Positions 59,143 to 64,000 of a DNA stretch of 64,000 bases are shown here, in pieces. The stretch is from JAVVHH01 sp965199585. GTDB lineage: Bacteria > Pseudomonadota > Alphaproteobacteria > Acetobacterales > Acetobacteraceae. Position 1 is the first letter of the stretch. The number at the start of each line of letters is the position of its first letter. The notes beneath the pieces are model-generated. The model was not told where the DNA came from. It did no database searches and worked only from the letters and a program-made list of their open reading frames with translations. A program made the position numbers and the translations under genes. The DNA lies in contig CBDASI010000002.1 in assembly GCA_965199585.1 (NCBI GenBank), positions 2,604,001 to 2,668,000 on the forward strand. The letters run 5' to 3'.

Positions 59143-59649
59143 ATGATCCGGCTGATGGGCATCGACCCTGGCTTGCGGTTCACCGGCTGGGGCGTCATCG
59201 AAGCTGAGGGCAACCGTCTGCGGCACGTTGCCGACGGCGTTGTCGCAACAGATAACTCGGAGGCAGTGCCAGCACGGTTGAAGTTCATCCACGATGCTCT
59301 TACCGCCTTGTTCCTGCAGTATTTGCCTGCCGAAGCCGCGGTAGAGGAGACCTATGTCAACCGGAACGGCGCGGCGACGCTGAAGCTGGGCTATGCCCGT
59401 GGTGTGGCGCTACTGGCGCCGGCGCTGGCGGGCATCTCGGTGGCGGAATACGGCGCGATGGAAGTCAAGCGCGCCGTCGTCGGCACCGGTGCGGCCAAGA
59501 AGGAGCAGGTCGAGGCCATGGTCCGCCGCTTGCTGCCGGCCGCCACGCTGAAGCGGGCGGACGCCGCCGACGCGCTGGCGGTCGCCATCTGTCACGCCCA
59601 CCACCGTCAGACCCGGCAGCGCATCGCGGCTGCCACGGTGATGGCATGA
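59143..59649 (+). CDS. ruvC: Holliday junction endonuclease RuvC
   Basis: A 168-residue resolvase. The catalytic acidic residues D8 (IDPGLRF), E68 (VEETYV), D140 and D143 (RADAADALA) follow the E. coli pattern. It cuts Holliday junctions made by RuvAB. The stop overlaps the ruvA start (ATGA). Confidence 0.96.
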   Translation: MIRLMGIDPGLRFTGWGVIEAEGNRLRHVADGVVATDNSEAVPARLKFIHDALTALFLQYLPAEAAVEETYVNRNGAATLKLGYARGVALLAPALAGISVAEYGAMEVKRAVVGTGAAKKEQVEAMVRRLLPAATLKRADAADALAVAICHAHHRQTRQRIAAATVMA

Positions 59650-60245
59650 TCGCGCTGCTGATGGGCCGGGTAGACAGCATCGAGGCCGACCGCTGCATCG
59701 TCGACGTCGCTGGCGTCGGCTATCTGGTCCAGGCCTCGACACGGACCCTGGCGGCGCTGCCATCCCCGCCGGCGATCGCCCGGGTGCTGGTCGAGACGCA
59801 AGTGCGCGAAGACGCGATCACGTTGTACGGCTTTGCGGAGTCGGCAGAGCGCGACTGGTTCCGGCTGCTGCTGACCGTGCAGGGAGTGGGCGCGAAAGTC
59901 GCGCTCAACATCCTGTCGGCGCTGGGACCGCGTGAGCTGATCGGCGCCATCGCGTCCGGCGACAAGGGCAGCCTGATGCGGGCCCCGGGCGTCGGCGCTA
60001 AGCTGGCGATCCGGCTGTTGAGCGAGTTGCGGGAGAAAGCCGGCGCGATGCCGAGCGGCACGTCGTTGCCGATCGGGCTCGCCCCGCAAGGGCCGGAGCA
60101 GGACGCGCTGTCGGCGCTGGCTAATCTCGGCTACCGCCGGGCCGAGGCGCAGCCCGTGGTGGCGGCAGTGATTGCGGCGGCGGGCGAGGAGGCCGGGCTG
60201 GACGTCATCCTGCGTGAGAGCCTGCGCGAGCTGGCGATCAAATGA
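59646..60245 (+). CDS. ruvA: Holliday junction DNA-binding protein RuvA
   Basis: A 199-residue protein: an OB-fold N-terminus (MIALLMGRVDSIEAD), helix-hairpin-helix motifs (VQGVGAKVALNILSAL and APGVGAKLAIRLLSEL) and the C-terminal helical domain that touches RuvB (LSALANLGYRRAEAQPVV). It tetramerises on four-way junctions. ATGA overlaps with both ruvC and ruvB show strict coupling. Confidence 0.96.
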   Translation: MIALLMGRVDSIEADRCIVDVAGVGYLVQASTRTLAALPSPPAIARVLVETQVREDAITLYGFAESAERDWFRLLLTVQGVGAKVALNILSALGPRELIGAIASGDKGSLMRAPGVGAKLAIRLLSELREKAGAMPSGTSLPIGLAPQGPEQDALSALANLGYRRAEAQPVVAAVIAAAGEEAGLDVILRESLRELAIK

Positions 60246-61273
60246 GCGACCGTCCGATCAGCGCCGCACGGACCGAGGAGGACGCGGCCGACGCCACGCT
60301 GCGGCCACAGGTGCTGTCCGATTTCGTCGGGCAGAAAGCCAGCCGCGAGAACCTCTCCATCTTCATCCAAGCTGCGAGAGATCGTGCTGAAGCCCTTGAT
60401 CATGTGTTGTTTCATGGGCCGCCGGGCCTGGGTAAGACGACGCTGGCGCAGATCGTGGCCCGCGAGTTGGGCGTCGGCTTTCGTGCCACCTCCGGCCCGG
60501 TCATCCAGCGCGCCGGCGACCTCGCCGCCATTCTGACCAACCTGCAGCCGCGCGACGTGCTGTTCATCGACGAGATCCACCGCCTGCAGCCGGCGATCGA
60601 GGAGATCCTGTATCCGGCGATGGAGGACTTCCAGCTGGACCTCATCATCGGCGAGGGCCCGGCGGCGCGCAGCGTGCGGATCGATCTGGCCCCGTTCACG
60701 CTGGTGGGCGCCACGACCCGGGCCGGGCTGCTGGCGACGCCGCTGCGCGACCGTTTCGGCATTCCGCTTCGCCTCGTTTTTTACACCGCGGCCGAGTTGG
60801 AGCAGATCGTGTCGCGCGGCGCCGGCAAGCTCGGGTTCGATCTCGCACCCGACGGTGCGGCGGAGATCGCCAAGCGCTCGCGGGGCACACCTCGGATCGC
60901 CGGACGATTGTTGAGACGTGTCAGAGACTTCGCGGCCGTCCTTCGGCAATCACCGGTCGATCGCGTCATGGCCGACGCGGCGCTGACCCGGCTCGAGGTG
61001 GACAAGCGCGGCCTCGACGCGATGGACCGGCGCTACCTGCGGCGTATCGCGGAGCACCATCATGGCGGCCCGGTCGGCGTCGAGACCCTGGCTGCAGCCC
61101 TGGCCGAAGCGCGCGACACGCTGGAAGACGTAATCGAGCCGTTTCTCATCCAGGAAGGCCTGGTGTTGCGCACGAGTCGTGGGCGGATGCTGGGCGAAGA
61201 AGGGTGGCGGCATCTCGGCCTGGCACCGCCGCGGATGCAGCCGCAGCTCGACTTGCTGGCGGATTCGGAGTGA
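60242..61273 (+). CDS. ruvB: Holliday junction branch-migration ATPase RuvB
   Basis: A 343-residue AAA+ motor. Walker A (GPPGLGKTT), Walker B (LFIDEIHRL), sensor 1 (GATTRAGLL) and the arginine-finger region (PLRDRFG) are present, as is the winged-helix C-terminal domain. It drives branch migration with RuvA. It is the last ruv gene; ybgC starts 25 bp later. Confidence 0.97.
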   Translation: MSDRPISAARTEEDAADATLRPQVLSDFVGQKASRENLSIFIQAARDRAEALDHVLFHGPPGLGKTTLAQIVARELGVGFRATSGPVIQRAGDLAAILTNLQPRDVLFIDEIHRLQPAIEEILYPAMEDFQLDLIIGEGPAARSVRIDLAPFTLVGATTRAGLLATPLRDRFGIPLRLVFYTAAELEQIVSRGAGKLGFDLAPDGAAEIAKRSRGTPRIAGRLLRRVRDFAAVLRQSPVDRVMADAALTRLEVDKRGLDAMDRRYLRRIAEHHHGGPVGVETLAAALAEARDTLEDVIEPFLIQEGLVLRTSRGRMLGEEGWRHLGLAPPRMQPQLDLLADSE

Positions 61274-61298
61274 CGGCCAGCACAGAACGGTAGCGACG

Positions 61299-61700
61299 AT
61301 GGTTTATCGACTGAGATTGCGGGTTTACTACGAGGATACCGACGCTGGCGGCATCGTGTATCATGCGCGTTACTTGGCGTTTGCCGAGCGTGCGCGCACC
61401 GAAGCCTTGCGTGAGGCGGGTGTCCCTCATGACGAACTAGTCACGCGATTTGGCCTGATCTTTGTGGTGCACCGCATCAAAATGGATTATTTGCGCCCCG
61501 TGCGGTTGGACGCCGAAATAATTGTCGAGACCGGGCCATGGTCGCTGCGAGGCGCCTCGGTCGATGTCGAGCAGTCATTCACGGTGGACGGCGAGCAGAC
61601 GGGCCGGCTCTCGGTCGGTCTCGCCTGCATCCGCACGTCGGACGGCCGCCCCGCACGGATCCCGCAGCGATGGCGGGATGCGCTCGGCGGGGCGGAATAG
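61299..61700 (+). CDS. ybgC: tol-pal associated acyl-CoA thioesterase
   Basis: A 133-residue hot-dog thioesterase. The motif YYEDTDAGGIVYHARYLAFAERAR carries the catalytic Asp (D15 in DTDAGG). It hydrolyses short-chain acyl-CoA or acyl-ACP. It is the first gene of the tol cluster, 15 bp before tolQ. The ATG at 61299 removes a non-conserved extension that overlaps ruvB. Confidence 0.93.
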   Translation: MVYRLRLRVYYEDTDAGGIVYHARYLAFAERARTEALREAGVPHDELVTRFGLIFVVHRIKMDYLRPVRLDAEIIVETGPWSLRGASVDVEQSFTVDGEQTGRLSVGLACIRTSDGRPARIPQRWRDALGGAE

Positions 61701-61715
61701 TTTTGGGGGTGCGAG

Positions 61716-62435
<720 letters not shown>

Positions 62436-62438
62436 GCC

Positions 62439-62969
<531 letters not shown>

Positions 62970-62982
62970 CCGCGGCCGGGCC

Positions 62983-64000
62983 ATGATCGTCGACCTTCGC
63001 CGCACTGGCGCCATCTCGGCCGCACTCCACGTCGCGCTACTCCTGGCGCTGCTGGTGACGCTGAAGCCGACGGTGACGCCCACGCCGGAGGAGCAATCGG
63101 TGACGATGGAGTTCGCCACCGAGCCCGGCGAGGTCCAGCGCGCGCAAAAACCGGCGCCGATGCCGTCGCCGTCGCCCGCCGAGGTGCCGACGGCCGATCT
63201 GCCATCGGTCGAGCCACCCAAGCCGACCCCGACCGAAATGCCGGCACCGCCGCCACCGCCGCCCTTGCCGCCGCCGCCATCGCCGCAAACGCTGCCGGTG
63301 CCGGCCCCGCCGATCCCGCCGCCACCCGCGCCGGCGCCCGCCCCCTCGGCACCGATCACGACGGCGCCGGCCCCGATCCTGGCGCCGGAGACGCCGCTGC
63401 CCGTGCCGCCAGTCCCGCCACCGCCGGCGCCCGCCCCCACGCCGACGCCGGCCAAGCCGACGCCGCAGGCCGCGCCCGCCGCGCCGAAGCCGGACGTGCG
63501 ACCGCCGGCCGCCCGTCCTGCGCCAGAGCGCCCGACGCCGACGCAGCGCACCACCAGCACGACCAGCCAGCAGAACCCGACCAAGAACACCGCCGACGAC
63601 AGCAAGACGCTGGAAGCCACGCTCGAGCGACTTCGCTCGCTGCAGCGGCAGAGCCAGGCGCCAACCCGGCCGGCCAACCCGACCCGCGGCGGCGCGCCCG
63701 GCGGCGGCAGCCCCAACGGCGTCGACAACGCCAAGCTGTCGGGCAGCGAGCGCGGCGCCATCGGTGACCGCATCCGCGAGTGCTGGACCCGCGACGCCGG
63801 TGCCCGCGATGCGGACAAGATGTCGGCCGTGCTGTCGGTCACCACGGACTCGGCGGGCAACGTGCGCGACGTCAAGATCCTCACCCCGGGTCAGGGGCCC
63901 GGCGGAGTGGCGTTTGCGGAGCGGGCGCGCCGGGCTGCGCTGGATGCGCAGTGCAACCCGATCCCGTTGCCGAAAACGCTGCTCGGCCAGACACATACGT
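62983..64000 (+). CDS. tolA: TolA-like energy-transducing protein (partial, 3' end cut)
   Basis: The frame is open from the ATG at 62983 to the window edge (339 codons). The N-terminal RRTGAISAALHVALLLALLV is the membrane anchor with the SxxxH-type motif used to contact TolQR. Residues about 55-170 are extremely rich in Pro and Ala, followed by a Thr/Gln/Arg-rich linker. A C-terminal TonB/TolA-like domain (IGDRIRECWTRDAG, MSAVLSVTTDSAGNVRDVKIL) is nearly complete. Unlike E. coli TolA it lacks the long Ala/Lys/Glu coiled helix. Position after tolQR sets the assignment. The gene continues past the window, and tolB and pal are expected next. Confidence 0.9.
   Translation, partial: MIVDLRRTGAISAALHVALLLALLVTLKPTVTPTPEEQSVTMEFATEPGEVQRAQKPAPMPSPSPAEVPTADLPSVEPPKPTPTEMPAPPPPPPLPPPPSPQTLPVPAPPIPPPPAPAPAPSAPITTAPAPILAPETPLPVPPVPPPPAPAPTPTPAKPTPQAAPAAPKPDVRPPAARPAPERPTPTQRTTSTTSQQNPTKNTADDSKTLEATLERLRSLQRQSQAPTRPANPTRGGAPGGGSPNGVDNAKLSGSERGAIGDRIRECWTRDAGARDADKMSAVLSVTTDSAGNVRDVKILTPGQGPGGVAFAERARRAALDAQCNPIPLPKTLLGQTHT

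Overview
The window is about two-thirds G+C, densely coded and almost entirely chromosomal housekeeping and metabolic sequence. The gene set points to an alphaproteobacterium, most likely in Acetobacteraceae/Rhodospirillales. The reasons are the gene order yebC-ruvC-ruvA-ruvB-ybgC-tolQ-tolR-tolA, glnD just after mutS, an ATP-grasp/alpha-E pair, DUF1491 and DUF2161 proteins, OmpA-type porins and a PEP-CTERM protein. That placement is inferred from gene content, not from a phylogeny. I see no rRNA, tRNA, CRISPR array, insertion sequence or prophage gene. No stretch over 300 bp lacks a gene; the longest gap is about 268 bp (27309-27576).

Layout. 1-3180: end of an unknown gene, a FAD oxidoreductase, a DUF2161 nuclease-like protein, a GlcG/HbpS-type protein and a TetR regulator. 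3200-5912: an aroQ-pcaH-pcaG-BKACE operon, divergent from tetR, with a palindromic operator candidate inside its promoter spacer. 6025-9635: sulfite reductase cysI facing a CysG-like protein with a decayed methyltransferase domain and a TrpD2-like protein. 9683-17777: a FUSC exporter, an AidB-like acyl-CoA dehydrogenase with a LivK-like binding protein, a polysaccharide flippase, a DUF429 protein and small proteins. 17827-20702: an NMT1/THI5-type ABC transporter and DUF1491.

20926-27308: two tandem OmpA-family porins separated by a clear terminator, a small exported Cys protein, the ATP-grasp/alpha-E pair and a TPGG-repeat PEP-CTERM protein built on sixteen 15-bp DNA repeats. 27577-34111: a cytosolic GH5-like glycosidase, an enoyl-CoA hydratase, topoisomerase IB, a glycosyltransferase and a large DUF11/cadherin-like secreted protein whose 3' end overlaps the glycosyltransferase. 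34186-43739: oxidoreductases, an SMP-30 lactonase, a GT39 mannosyltransferase-like protein, an MFS carrier, a P1 peptidase coupled to an orphan molybdopterin subunit, and a small lipoprotein. 43841-48146: an RND efflux pump (permease and adaptor). 48245-57387: HMG-CoA lyase-type enzyme, mutS, glnD, a GST and a GGDEF-EAL protein. 57521-64000: metallophosphoesterase, yebC, ruvCAB and ybgC-tolQRA, with tolA cut by the window edge.

I found no wholly unknown multi-gene system. The observations most worth following are: the short protocatechuate operon ending in a beta-keto acid cleavage enzyme, with its TetR palindrome; the CysG protein that appears to have lost methyltransferase catalysis; the PEP-CTERM repeat protein next to the ATP-grasp/alpha-E pair; and the proline-rich TolA-like protein.
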